From Neoceratodus forsteri (lineage: Eukaryota; Chordata; Ceratodontiformes; Ceratodontidae): 64,000 bases of DNA. The first letter of the stretch is position 1; each line of letters opens with the position of its first letter. Made by a program: the position numbers and the translations under genes. Of the stretch, positions 53,487 to 64,000 are shown piece by piece. The notes beneath the pieces are model-generated. The model was not told the origin of the DNA. It saw nothing but the letters and a program-made list of their open reading frames with translations, and did no database searches. The stretch lies in contig CM028129.1 of the NCBI GenBank assembly GCA_016271365.2, positions 842,102,001 to 842,166,000 of the forward strand, written 5' to 3'.

Positions 53487-56400
53487 ATTTTATTTATTTA
53501 ATGATATATTGGAGAACACTTGTGAGCAGATGCTCATTTGTAGGTTCCGTGTAAGTTACAGGAAGAAACTGAACAGGAGCATAGCATTACATACAAGGCA
53601 TTACATTACAAGCAAGTACAACATTGCATTGGTATAAAACAATACATTACAAGATAGGTAGACAATAAATTGGTGTGGATTACAAGACTGGGATATCATT
53701 TAGCTTAAGGTATAACATTTATACATTGCTTTGGCATTGGTGAGAAGGTGCCTGCATCAGAGAGTTAAGTGTACTTGTAGGGGAGAAACAGAGTGGAGAA
53801 CAGGCACAGCTGTGGCATAGTGAACAGTATGCCTACTTATGGGGTTAAGAACAGATTTAAGGAAGGTTGGAAAGAGTGGGGCTAGGAAAGCAGCAGATGG
53901 GGGGCAGGAAGGCAGGGACAGAGAGGGGAATGGGTGCCCAGTGGGGAGGGAAGGGGAGGGGGTAGATGGGGGGACAATGAAGTGCTGTAGAGGTAGGTGC
54001 CCCTAGGATTAGGTGGAACACTAAGTACTGCTACTTTATGGTGGTCCAGATGTAGGAGAGTTGTTTTGGTCATCATGAATGGCCAACAGAGCCACAATTG
54101 TCATCTGTGGCAAGGTACTGCCTGAGCTTTCGCATGAAAGCACCAATGGTTGTGGTATCAGAGATGTCCAAAGGAAGGGTGCTGGTCCAGTGTGGTGCAT
54201 GGTAGTAGAATGCACATTGACCCTGTGCAGTGCGGCATCTAGGTTCACTGAAAATTTGGCTGTGGGTGCTTCTGGTCAGCCTGGCACTTACATGGTGCAT
54301 GAGCAGATTCTGGACTCCTGATGGCATCAGATTTAGTGTGATTTTTTTTTGGCCAGTAGACAGGTATGATATTTAACTCTGCTCTGTAGCTGGAGCCACC
54401 CTGCCTGTGAATAGAGCTCACAGGTGTGAGTAAGCCTTGCAGCACCTGTGAGGAGTCGGCAGGCCTTATTAAGGGCCAGAGAAATGCGATGGAGGGCTGA
54501 GTCTGGTGCAGAACCATAAACTGCTAGGCCATATTCAACAAGGGTAACAACTGAGCTGGTGATGGCTATGTTAAGTGTTTCATATGTAAGCCTTTGCTTG
54601 TGGTGGTGTAGTATACCGATTCTGGAACTAATGACCTTGACTGTGTTGACTATATGCTGTGCATAGGACAGGGTGGAGTCAAGGGTGATACCCGGGTAAT
54701 TAAAGTACTGCACGAGGTCCAGCACATCACCACTGTTGTTCAGGATGGATAGTGGGAATGTCTTGTGTTGGCTGTGGGTGTTGGAGTAGATCATAGTCTT
54801 AGTTTTCTTGTAGTTGAGAATTAGTCTGTGCTCCTTAAACTATGTTTCGGCAGCAGTAAATCCTAGTTGGAGGTCATTTTGAAGTAGTTCAGGATTGGGG
54901 TTGCAGGTGAAAATGACAGCATCATCAGCATAAAATAGCATGTGACTGGTGCAAGAGCCTGGAAGTTTATTTAAGAAGATACTGAAGAGGAGGGGTCCCA
55001 GTATTGATCCCTGGGGCACCCCTGAGCAAACAGGTTTGCTGTTCAAGACAATGTTCCCAATCTTGAACCACTGTGAGTGATTGCTGAGATATCTTTTAAA
55101 TCATAAAACTGTATCAGAAGAGAGACCGGTGTCAGCTAGCTGTTCAAGGAGGAGTGTGTGGTGAACCATATCAAAAGCTTTCGATAGGTCGATGAAGATA
55201 ACCCCCACTAGCTGCTCTTAATCCAGGGCTTATTGGATATAACCAGTGAATTCCAACAGGGCTGTGATAGTGCTGTGTCCAACTCGGAACCCATGTTGTT
55301 CTGGGTATAGGAGTTGGTGCATATTTAGGTATTCCACAAGCTGATCCGCCACTATCCGTTCAAGTGCTTTGGAGAGTGGTGGGAGTATGGAGATCGGTCT
55401 GTAGTTATTCTGTAATGCCCAGTCTCCACTTTTGTGAACTGGTGTTATGGAAGCCAACTTCCAGAGCTGAGGGAACTGAGAGTGGCAGAGGGATAGATTG
55501 ATGATGGTGGTGGTCAGGGGGTTTAGTACTTCCTCAAGTGCCATAGTGATTAACTTAAGGTCCAGGGTGTCTCCACTGTGCCTCAACTTGCCCAGCACCT
55601 TCTCAAGGTACTTTCTAGCCTCAGTCATGCTGACTTCTTTAAAGTACAAAAGCAGATGGTTTCCCATAGGGGATTGATCACCCACTGGGTGCTTCTGGAC
55701 TGGAGGGTCAAAGTAGTCTGCAGGGAGCACTCCACTTAGGTCTGTAAAGGCAGTATTTAGGGCATTTGCTATTTGGAGTGGATCCACTGTTGGTACATCA
55801 CAGATCAGGAGCATGGAGGGGGCTGTTTTGGGATCCTTGCCAGTAATATTGTGGAGATTGGCCCAGAAGGATTTGCTGCAGTTCTAGGAGTTGGAGAGAG
55901 CTTCCTTATAGTAGGTGCATTTTGCTAGGTAGATAGTTTTTGTGCACTTGTTTCAAGCTTTTTTATATAGTTGGATATTGGCAGCTGTACCATGTGTGCA
56001 TGCCTTTATCCAGAGTTGGTCCCAAGCATTGAGTTGTAGCAGGAGTTCTGACTTTATCCAGGGGTTGCAGGGAGCTTTAGATTTTCTTGTTTTTTGGGGG
56101 GGGCATGTTTATCACATTTGGCATTAAACTTTGTGATAAAGCATCCGAGTGCGATGTCTATGTCATTTGTTTCATGTAGGTCAGACCAGTCTAGGCCTTG
56201 AAGATCTGCCTTGAGTTGTGGTAGGTGCCCTTTGAGGAGTACATGACTGGTTATGGTTCTGGGTGGGGGCTTGCCGAAGTTGTTTTGTCAGGTGCAGGTA
56301 ATGGGTGAATGTTCACTCAGTGAGTCAGGGTGGACAGTGGTGTTGGTGATATGGGCTGGTCAGTTTAAGAGGATCCAGTCCAGCAGTGTACTGTTACCAG

Positions 56401-56695
56401 TTTTGTAGTTGACCCCAGTTGGGGTTGCCACTATCTGGGAAAAGTGAATAGTCACCAGGGCGTCTCTCATCCTGGCAGCTGCCGGAGAGGGCCAATTGAT
56501 GTTGAAATTCCCAAGAAGAATGATCTCAGAGTTAAGGTGCAAGGTGGTAATAAAGTCCATGAGGCCGCTAGCACCAGAAATTGTTGTTTTAGGTGGGATG
56601 TAGACTGTGAGGATCATAAGCGCCTTGTCAAGAGTGCCCAGCAGGATTTTGATGGGTAGAATTTGTAGATTGGTGCTTCTGTTGGGGAGGGGAAG
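53487..56695 (-). mobile_element. L2-like LINE, truncated in the endonuclease
   Basis: On the minus strand it runs from within the endonuclease (about 56690) to a 3' end with ATTAAATAAATAAAAT (53502-53487). Both flanks are palindromic satellite, so it landed inside a unit. It is the same subfamily as the plus-strand LINE at 31.4-33.7 kb. Confidence 0.88.
53980..56617 (-). pseudogene. L2-like endonuclease/reverse transcriptase remnant
   Basis: 56617-56360: endonuclease LTVYIPPKT, LLGNFNINWPSP, NSTLLDWILLN. 55814-55230: linker and RT front (ARKYLEKVLGKLRHSGDTLD, LWKLASITPVHKSGDW, NNYRPISILPPLSKALERI, EQHGFRVGHSTITALLEF). 55046-54840: [20 protein letters not shown] and the catalytic LFYADDAVIF. 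54794-54333: FNYPGITLDSTLSY and the C-terminal domain. Interruptions fall near 55215 and 54840, plus an indel near 54330. Confidence 0.85.
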
Positions 56696-57062
56696 GATAT
56701 GCCCCTGAAGTTGCCATAAGAAAGGTATGTTTAAAAGTTGGGGGAAAAGTGTTAAAAAACCAAAAAAAGCTGTGATCCTACATTGAAATTTAAGAATGCA
56801 GGCTCATAACGTTGGTAATTTTCAACATAGCCATTTCTTCACAGCACCTCATGAATGTGACAGATGTCATTTTTCAAATCCTGGCCAAAATGTGTTTTCT
56901 CTTTTGTGGTGCAAAATCACTTTCTGGGCAGGATTTGAAAATGTTCTTGGCCCTTGATCATAAGGTGGGCTCATAAAAATGCTATGTGGAGTCATAAGTA
57001 GGCCGTGTTGAAAATGTGGGCTAAAAGCATGAGCAAACAACATTGTTATGAGCCTACATTGT
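56696..57062. repeat. Palindromic satellite between two LINEs
   Basis: Contains CATAAGAAAGGTATGTTTAA, TCATTTTTCAAATCCTGGCC and a TATGAGCCTACATTG dyad arm ending at 57062. It is the continuation of the unit broken by the first LINE, then broken again by the next LINE close to a dyad centre. Confidence 0.8.
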
Positions 57063-57750
57063 AATTTATTTATGCACTAGCCAAAAGACTATTTTCAGGC
57101 ATGACCCAGGAGGGTACAGAGACAGAGAATCCAGTGGATACATATTTATACAATACATACAAGTAATATATAAATGTTTAAAACACACACAGTGGTAAAA
57201 ATAAGACAAAAGGACAATACAGCATTTAAGTTTACATGTAAGAGACAGCAAGTCAGTCAATTTTGATGTAAACTGAGTGGTGTGTTAACAAATGAGGAAT
57301 AGAGTGCTTTGAGAGTAGGCAGTGGACAGGCAGAGATTGGTGAAAAGGGGGACAGAGGGAGAGGAGGAGAGAGGAGGAGTCAAAATTATATGGGGAGATG
57401 AATATGGTGGGGTAAGGGTAATAACATAATATAGTATGGAGATGAGGGAGATTGAGAGAGAAAGGTGGAGAGAGGAGGCAAAAATAGGTTGGGGGGAGAA
57501 ATTGATATGGTGAGATAAGTGTAGGTAATCCAAAACTCATCTACTTTGTGGAAGAAGGGAAGGGTTGTGCAGTTAAAGTGAGAAAGCATAAACAGAGAAA
57601 ATCAGTGAGAAAATCTGATAGAAGGATAAGAAGAAATGGGAAGAGGATGGTGCAAGAAAAAAGGAGAAAGAGATTGAAGAAAAAACGCTCCTCATTGGAG
57701 AGGGCCCCAGGGGAACAATAAGAGAGAGGGTTGGGACTTAAGAGTTTAGA

Positions 57751-60731
57751 CTATGGTGGTTTAAAGCAGGAGCATGCACAAGAGAAGAAGAGATGGTGGT
57801 ATAGTTCTCTTTTAAAGGAGATGTGGGAAGCATTTTGATGGAGAGTTAAAGGGAGTGTGTTCCAGAAAAGTGGTGCATGACAAGTGAAGGCACGACCACT
57901 TTTCAAAGTACGATGTCTTGGAATGTGAACAGGTACATGATCCGCATAGCACAAAGCATAGTTTGATTTGTGGTAGAGAAAGAGATTGGCCAGAGGTTTA
58001 GGTGAGTGGGATCTGATGATGCTGTCAGTGATGGATCCAAGTGCATAGGATCTTAATTCTTGAGGAGGGAGCCAACCCAGATCTGAGTAGAGGAGACCAT
58101 GATGTTTCAGATGGGGGGAGCAAGATACAAAGCAACAAATATTATTATAAATAATATCCCACTTTTGTAGACTTCAGTTGCAGGCAGAAACATACGTGGC
58201 AACCCCATATGTGAGGGAGGGAAGTAGTATCCCATGGGCAATGGCCAGACTTGCTGAGGGGGGTAGTGCATAGCAAGTACGGTAGGCAATACCAAGTTTG
58301 GAGTTTACCTGCTTACAGGTAGCTTGAATGTGGAGGTCAAAACTCAGAGATGGGCCTAAAGTGACCCCTAGGTATTTGAAGGAGTTTACGACACCTAAAG
58401 ATGTTCCATCAGGGGAGGAGACACTGAAGAGTGTTTGGGCATGTCTAAGTTTGAGACTTGACCCAAATAGCATTGCCTGGGTCTTTGATTTATTTAGAAT
58501 GAGTTTATGATTTGTAAGCCACTGGTGGATAAGCTGAAAGTCACAAGAGAGTCAAGAGTTTATGTCATCAATATTCTTAGAACTGGTATACAGAACAATG
58601 TCATCCGCATATAGTAAAGAGGAAGTATTACGGAGATTTGAGGTAATGCTATTGATGAAAATTGAGAAAAGCAGAGGACCTAAAATAGACCCTTGGGGAA
58701 CCCCAATGTTGATGGTAACCTTGTCGGAGAGGGTAGAGTTAAAGTTCACATATTGAGACCGATCAGTCAGATAGCTATTAAACCAATACACAACGCTTGA
58801 CGAGAAACCTAGAGAGTCGAGAGTGGCGGAGAGGATGACATGGTCAGTGAGATCGAATGCTTTTGTCATATCAATGAAAATAGCTCCAGTGAGTGAGCCA
58901 GAGTTCATGGCCTCTAGAGTGTCAGATGTAAGTTTAAGCAGGGCAGTAGTAGTACTGTGATCCTTGCAGAAACCATGTTGAGCATCAGTTGAGAGGTCAT
59001 GTTTCAGAAGAAAGTCTGTGGTTTGGATGGCAACTAATTTCTCTAACATTATGCTGAATGCAGATAGGATGGATCCGACCCCACGGCTGCATACTCAGAG
59101 ATGCTTTGCTGAAGTCTGAGAACCTCATTGCTCTGGATAGATTTATAGTGGAAAGTGGGCCCAGATGATTTTGATTGTATGACAGGATTTGATGGGGTGG
59201 GGAAAGTGGAGGTGTATTGAGTAAGGTCTGCAAACTGCTTGCTAAAGAAATTAGCAATGGTAAGGGGATTGTTACAGTGGATGCCTTTTAAGGACATAGT
59301 ATTTGGAGTAAGGACTGGTTTGAGCCCAGGAAGAACTTAATATGGGACCAGAATTTTTTCGGGTCTCCCTGGGAATCTGTTAATAGATCCTTACAGTAGG
59401 AATTTTTTGCTTCCCTGATTTCTCTTTTGCAGGCACTTCTCAGTGTTCTGTAGGTGTGAAAATCTTCTGGGAGGCCAGATTTCTTGTAGCAAGACCAGCT
59501 CTTGTCTCTCTGTCATAATTTTTTGAGGTGTACAGATTTCAGCCATTGGGTCTGCCTGTTTCTTACTTGCCTAGTCACAAGTTGGCTGTGTTTTTCTTGT
59601 AGGTATTGGAAATTGGTCAAGAAAATGTCTAGCGCAGATTGAGCATTACATAAGCTATATAGGGAGGACCAGTCGGTGCAAGCAATGTCAAACAGAAAGG
59701 CCTGAGGGTAAAAATTCACATAATTATGGAAGGTAATGTAACAGGGCTTCAAAGGTTCAGGTCTGCTTTTCCTCCACATGCAGAAAGTGGGAGAGTGGTC
59801 AGTTATGGCATCAGGCAGGATGCCAGAGTCAACAATATTTTCAGGGTGGTTTGTCATAATCCAGTCCAGCAGTGTGCTGGTATTAGATTGAGGAGTAGTT
59901 CTGGTGGGTAAGGAGATAAGCTGATGTAGGTTGTAGCTTTGCAGTTTGGTCAGGGCTGTCACTTTTGAGCTTCCGAGCCAGTTGATGTTAATGTCCTCAA
60001 ATAGGAGAACTTCACTATTTCCTGAGTAGGAAGCAGTTTGGTCGAGTAATTCATCCAATCCTTTTTGGCTATGGGTAGGGGAATTGTAGGCACTGACAAT
60101 ATGCAACTTCTTTGTGCCTAGGGAGAGGCGAGTATGAAGATCCTCACAGTGGTCAAGGGGAGACGATCTAACAATAGAGAGCTGAAGGTGAGACTTGAAG
60201 TATATAGCTGTGCCCCTCCCCCTTTTTTTGGGCTGGTTTGTCATTTCTTAGGAGATTATAAGATGGTAGGGAGCACAGAGAGTCAGGGGTAGATGGTTTC
60301 AGCCAAGTTTCAGTGAGGCATATGATATCTGGCTTGTGGAATGCGGCCCAAGATTCAAGTTCAGCAAAATGCCGCACAAGGCTCCTTATATCGTGGTGTG
60401 TAATAAGCAGACCTCTAGTGTATTGACTAGGAGGAGCTGTGGGAATTTGGAGCCCTGGGTTGGGTTGTATGTCCCCTGAGAGCAGAATGGCCAGCAACAG
60501 GAGGTACCAGAGCTTGTGATGCTGGAAAAATTATTGGGCACGAGCTTGAAATGAGCCACATTTGTGAGCGTGGGCAACCAAGTGGACCCATGCCTTGCTA
60601 AAGAGTAATGATGTGGGATCAAAACAAAATGTAAGACCCACTAGAAGATTCGAAAAAGTGAAGCCATATAATGGAGAGTGAAGGAGAGTAGATTCAGCAT
60701 GAGGGACATGAGTAATTGATAGGTGTAGCAA
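57751..60731 (-). pseudogene. L2-like LINE ORF (endonuclease-RT), lightly damaged
   Basis: 60731-60531 is a short N-terminal block, then 60497-60168: LLSGDIQPNPG, LITHHDIRSLVRHFAELESW, ICLTETWLKPSTPD. 60244-59513 is a 243-codon endonuclease block: SAYNSPTHS, LLFEDININWLG (GDFN altered to EDIN), NTSTLLDWIMTNHPENIV, DAITDHSPTF. 59297-59049: linker. 59049-58552 is an intact 165-codon RT core: [66 protein letters not shown]. 58473-58174 and 57954-57751: C-terminal domain (FKYLGVTLGP; RTLKSGRAFTCHAPLFWNTL). Only a handful of frame breaks. Confidence 0.87.
60451..60478 (-). other. 2A-like peptide motif in L2-like ORF
   Basis: Encodes GDIQPNPGL after LLLLAILLS. Compared with 2A (D(V/I)ExNPGP), E is Q and the final P, essential for skipping, is L. 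It lies at the same place as the motif at 38981, between a hydrophobic leader and the endonuclease. Confidence 0.45.
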
Positions 60732-61404
60732 AGGCAGAGTGCCTAAGAGGAGGAGTAGTAGCGATTGGAGTTCATTTTTCAGACCCTGGAACTAGTAGCC
60801 AGATATGGAGAGGGACTAAAGACTAGGAGATTTGAGAAGGAGAGAGAGAGAGAGAGATACAACTTAAAGTGAAAATGCTTATTGGATAGTTCGTGGGTCA
60901 GATTCAAGTAAGGGGCTAAGGGGCAAAAGCGGCAAGCCAAAAAGGGAAAAATAGAGACTAATGGGCAGTTAGAGCTAGAAAAACTGAAAAGTAGTTAAGA
61001 GAAAAAAAAACCTGTAAGGGTCAGGAAGACAGGGAGGAAAGAGCTAACAGGTAACCTGGGAGTGGCTGGGGTAAAACTGTAAGGAAGAGAAAAAAAGGGG
61101 AAAAATATACATAAGCTGGAAAGGTTACAAGGGGATTGACAGTCTGGATGATGCAGAGCAGTGGCCGAGTCAGGTAGCAGTGAGTCACACTATGTGAAAA
61201 AGGCAGTATTTATGAGGCTTCACTTAGTTTAGGGAGGTTGGCAGGTATATAATGAAAAAATAAAATACAGAGGCATAAAGTTACTGGAGGTTTGTGGTTT
61301 GAAGTGGGATATAAGGGGTAGGTCAACGAGAGGGAGTGAAAGAATACAAACACAGAGTAGAGCACCTAATGATTTGACCCTGGGAAGCACCACGCAGTGG
61401 CGGG

Positions 61405-61407
61405 TGG

Positions 61408-61442
<35 letters not shown>
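61405..61442. repeat. (GA)n microsatellite
   Basis: Uninterrupted AG repeat within the LINE leader. Confidence 0.95.
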
Positions 61443-61443
<1 letters not shown>

Positions 61444-61523
61444 AAAGGAGATAAGAGAAGAGCGAGAGGTGGGTGGTGACAAGAAGAGTATTTAAAGGAG
61501 GTCTGGGAGGGGGTAGGAAAAAA

Positions 61524-62545
61524 AATTGAGTCCCAGAGCCTGCAAGCTGAAAGAAGGGCGGGGAAAAAAATCAGTAGAGAGAGACCGGCTAGCAGGTGCC
61601 CCAATCAGAAACCTTTAGCGGTACCCACTGTCCAATTGGGAGTCACCAGCTGAAAGGCACACCAATCGAAAGGTGCCGCCGACAGCTCCAGTAGAAAATG
61701 ATTGCAGCGGCTGTACCTAGTGTTGGGATCCAGGGGTCAGAACTAGAAGGGCGGCCAGGAGCCGTAGATTTCTGCTGTGATGGCAGCGGCATGCAAATGG
61801 CTGGAGGTGCTGCAGCTAGTCCAGAGGCCTCAGGCGCGGCGCAGTCTGAGGATGAGAGAGGAGAGAGTGAGAGAGAGAAACAGTGAGATAATATGAGGAG
61901 ATGAGAACAAAAGATAGCCAGAGGGGCAGGAGCTGGCGGCAGGTGGGGGCTTTTGTAATCAAAGCGAAAATTAGCAGGTAGCAGTGAGATAGGGAGGACA
62001 TTCAGAGGGACAAAAGAGGTAGAGAGCGTCAGTGAGTTTAGTTTACAGCATTAGGTAAGGGGAATGGGTTGCAGTCCAAAAAGCAGGTTCAAGAAATACA
62101 CAGCAGTAAGGGACAGAGGTCAGAGGGAGTAGTGTAAAGGATAAGGGTATAAATCAGAGCATGCAGACAGAAAATAGTGAAGAAAAGCAAATCAGCAGGT
62201 CAGCAAATGTTTAGGTTCAAATAAAAATGCCGTAATGGCCTAAATAGTACTTCAAAATGAGAACAGTTAAAATAAACACGGATGATCACAAAAACTTAAA
62301 AAAGAATCACTAAAGGAGCAAGAATTGCAGTAGCATACAGATTAAGATTAGGATATTTCAAAATATTGAGTCCCAGAGCCTGCAAGCCGAAAGAAGGGCA
62401 AGGAAAAAAATCAGTCGAGAGAGACCGCCTAGCAGGCGCCCCAATCAGAAACCTTTAGCGGTACCAGCTGTCCAATCGGGAGTCACCAGCTAAAAGGCAC
62501 ACCACTCAGAAGGCACCGCCTACAGCTCCAGTAGAAAATGATTGC
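61524..62545 (-). promoter_or_regulatory. Repeated CCAAT-box 5' unit of the LINE
   Basis: A ~183-bp block at 62545-62363 recurs at 61705-61523 (offset 840), with only scattered differences. On the minus strand each copy carries inverted CCAAT boxes: GATTGG at about 62448, 62478 in the outer copy, and 61607, 61640, 61668 in the inner one. This resembles the monomeric promoter repeats of some L1 elements. Promoter function is inference. Confidence 0.55.
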
Positions 62546-64000
62546 ATGCTCAATACATGCTCATAACTGGAAATTTTCAATATTGTTACCCCAACATTTC
62601 AACATAGCCATTTTTTCACATCACCTCATGAATGTGACAGCTTTCACACATCCTACCCAAAATCTGTTCTAACACTTGTGGCACAAAATTATGTTTCAGC
62701 CATTATTTTATAAATGACACCTGTCATGCTCTGAAGGAGCGGTCATAAAAAGATTATATTGAAAATCTGGGGTAAAAATTTCAAAAACCAACTAAGTTAT
62801 GAGGAAATGAATTGTTCCACATTTACTCATGACTTTACTTTTTGCAGATTTTGTTTCCTAATGTTCAACATATCCCATGTCTTATCCCACCTCCTGAACA
62901 TGGCAGATGTCATTTTGCAAATCCCCTCTAATGCTTGCTTTTACAGTTACACAGCAACATCACCTTTTGGATGGGATTTTAAAATTCCATCTGTCTTGAT
63001 TATAATGTCAGGTCATAAAAATACTGTTGGACATTTGGGGTCAAAATGTGGGAACCCATTTAAAAATAGATATTGCCTCTCAGCTGCCCTATCCTGGGTA
63101 ATTACAGTCTAACAATGTGCCAAAGCAGGACACCACTAACAAGCATTTGTCAATGCCAAATGTTGCTTGCTTCTATGTGCTGTTTAAGTATTTGGAAGTC
63201 ATTGGAGTGCAAATATTGAAAATTTGTGAACTTACGAGCGTGCGTAGGAACTGCTCAATGTACGCTCGTAAAACAGTCATTGTTAGGAAATTTTTCACGA
63301 AATTTTCAACATAGCCATTTTAAGACCTCTGCTCATGAACAGTGTCACTGTGATTTTGTTAATGTGTCCCATACATTGAGTTTGCACACCGACTGCGCCA
63401 TTGTGCGTTACATGGGCGGAAACACGTTTTGGGCAGGATGTGAAAAATGACAGCCATACTGCTCATAAGGAGGTGTGGTAAAATGGCAATGTTGAAAATC
63501 TGGAGTGGAAATATTGAAAATTCGCAAACCTACGAGCGTGCGTGGGAACTGTGCAATGCATACTCGTAAAACAGTCATTTTTAGGAATTCTTTCACCAAA
63601 TTTTCAACATAGCCATTTTAAGACCTCTGCTCATGAACAGTGTCACTGTGATTTTCTTAATTTGTCCCGTACATTGATTTCGCACACCGACTGTGCCATT
63701 CTGCGCTACAAGGGCAGAAACACATTTTGGGTGAGATGTGAAAAATGACAGCTATACTACTCATAAGAAGGTGTGGTAAAATGGCAATGTTGAAAATCTG
63801 GAGTGAAAATATTGAAATTTCGCGAACTTACGAGCCTGCGTAGGAACTGCTCAACGCACTCTCGTAAAACAGTCATTTTTTGGAATTTTTGGACCAAATT
63901 TTCAACATGGGTTTTTTGGGACTCCTTCTCATGAATGATGTCACTGTCATGGCAGTACTCAGGCCTGAAGGGTGATTTTGCAGTCACTGCGCGAAATCGC
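62546..64000. repeat. ~298-bp palindromic satellite array 3, continues off the window
   Basis: After a diverged first part (62560-63200), a regular array has GTAGGAACTGCTCAA or its variant at 63243, 63541 and 63840 (period 298-299). Dyad 1 is ACGAGCGTGCGTA facing TACGCTCGT. Dyad 2 surrounds GTTTTGGGCAGGAT...; the window ends inside GGTGATTTTGCAGTCACTGC. Contains several CpGs, unlike the other arrays. Confidence 0.9.

Larger units (their letters stand above)
57063..62545 (-). mobile_element. L2-like LINE, probably near full length (~5.5 kb)
   Basis: On the minus strand: 5' region with repeated CCAAT-box unit (62545-61524), ~0.8 kb of uncharacterised leader, endonuclease (60730-59513), RT and C-terminal domain (59300-57751), and a 3' end at 57063 (CATAAATAAATTACAAT). 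Palindromic satellite lies on both sides. It has the fewest lesions of any LINE here, so it is probably the youngest. Confidence 0.85.

Overview
The window looks like repeat-rich vertebrate nuclear DNA. I recognise no host protein-coding gene, no rRNA and no functional tRNA. Almost everything assignable is a transposable element, a piece of one, or tandem or palindromic repeat DNA. The mix is CR1 and L2-clade LINEs, L1-clade LINEs, tRNA-headed SINEs, a Penelope-like element (PLE), a Gypsy-type LTR and several foldback elements. That suggests a large-genome lobe-finned fish or amphibian, such as a lungfish, caecilian or salamander. This is inference from element families; no host gene confirms it.

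Layout. 1-2.9 kb: L2 LINE (+), cut by the window edge. 2.9-4.5 kb: CR1 (-) split by an unknown 640-bp insert with a target duplication. 4.6-4.8 kb: SINE. 5.3-6.7 kb: CR1 (+). 6.8-8.0 kb: foldback element carrying two opposed hammerhead-ribozyme-like cores. 8.06-8.72 kb: LTR (-). 10.0-13.7 kb: very large imperfect palindrome centred on a (TA)n tract. 13.76-14.15 kb: 52-bp minisatellite. 15.5-21.6 kb: one PLE (-) that can be followed from its N-terminus to its 3' end across three insertions. 22.3-24.5 kb: foldback element split by a CR1, itself split by a SINE. 25.2-26.5 kb: L1 C-terminal part. 28.3-33.9 kb: several L2-like LINE pieces and a SINE. 35-37 kb: PLE 3' end, then L1 endonuclease split by a reversed LINE tail. 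38.5-42.4 kb: nearly complete decayed L2. 43.0-47.0 kb: CR1 inside CR1, with a SINE and a 91-bp TTAA-flanked mini-element. 47.2-50.2 kb: minisatellite, then arrays of a ~300-bp palindromic satellite. 50.5-53.2 kb: mostly unassigned. 53.3-64.0 kb: the same satellite, interrupted by two L2-type LINEs. The second of these (57.06-62.55 kb) looks the youngest and has a repeated CCAAT-box unit at its 5' end.

How the parts relate. The nesting gives relative ages: the host element is always older than its insert. SINE 3' ends share sequence with the L2 3' ends, so L2 machinery is the likely mobiliser of these SINEs. The most unusual material is the strand-symmetric palindromic satellite, the giant palindrome at 12.2 kb, and the hammerhead-like motifs tied to Penelope-type ends. 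All protein calls rest on motif recognition by eye; no database search was possible.
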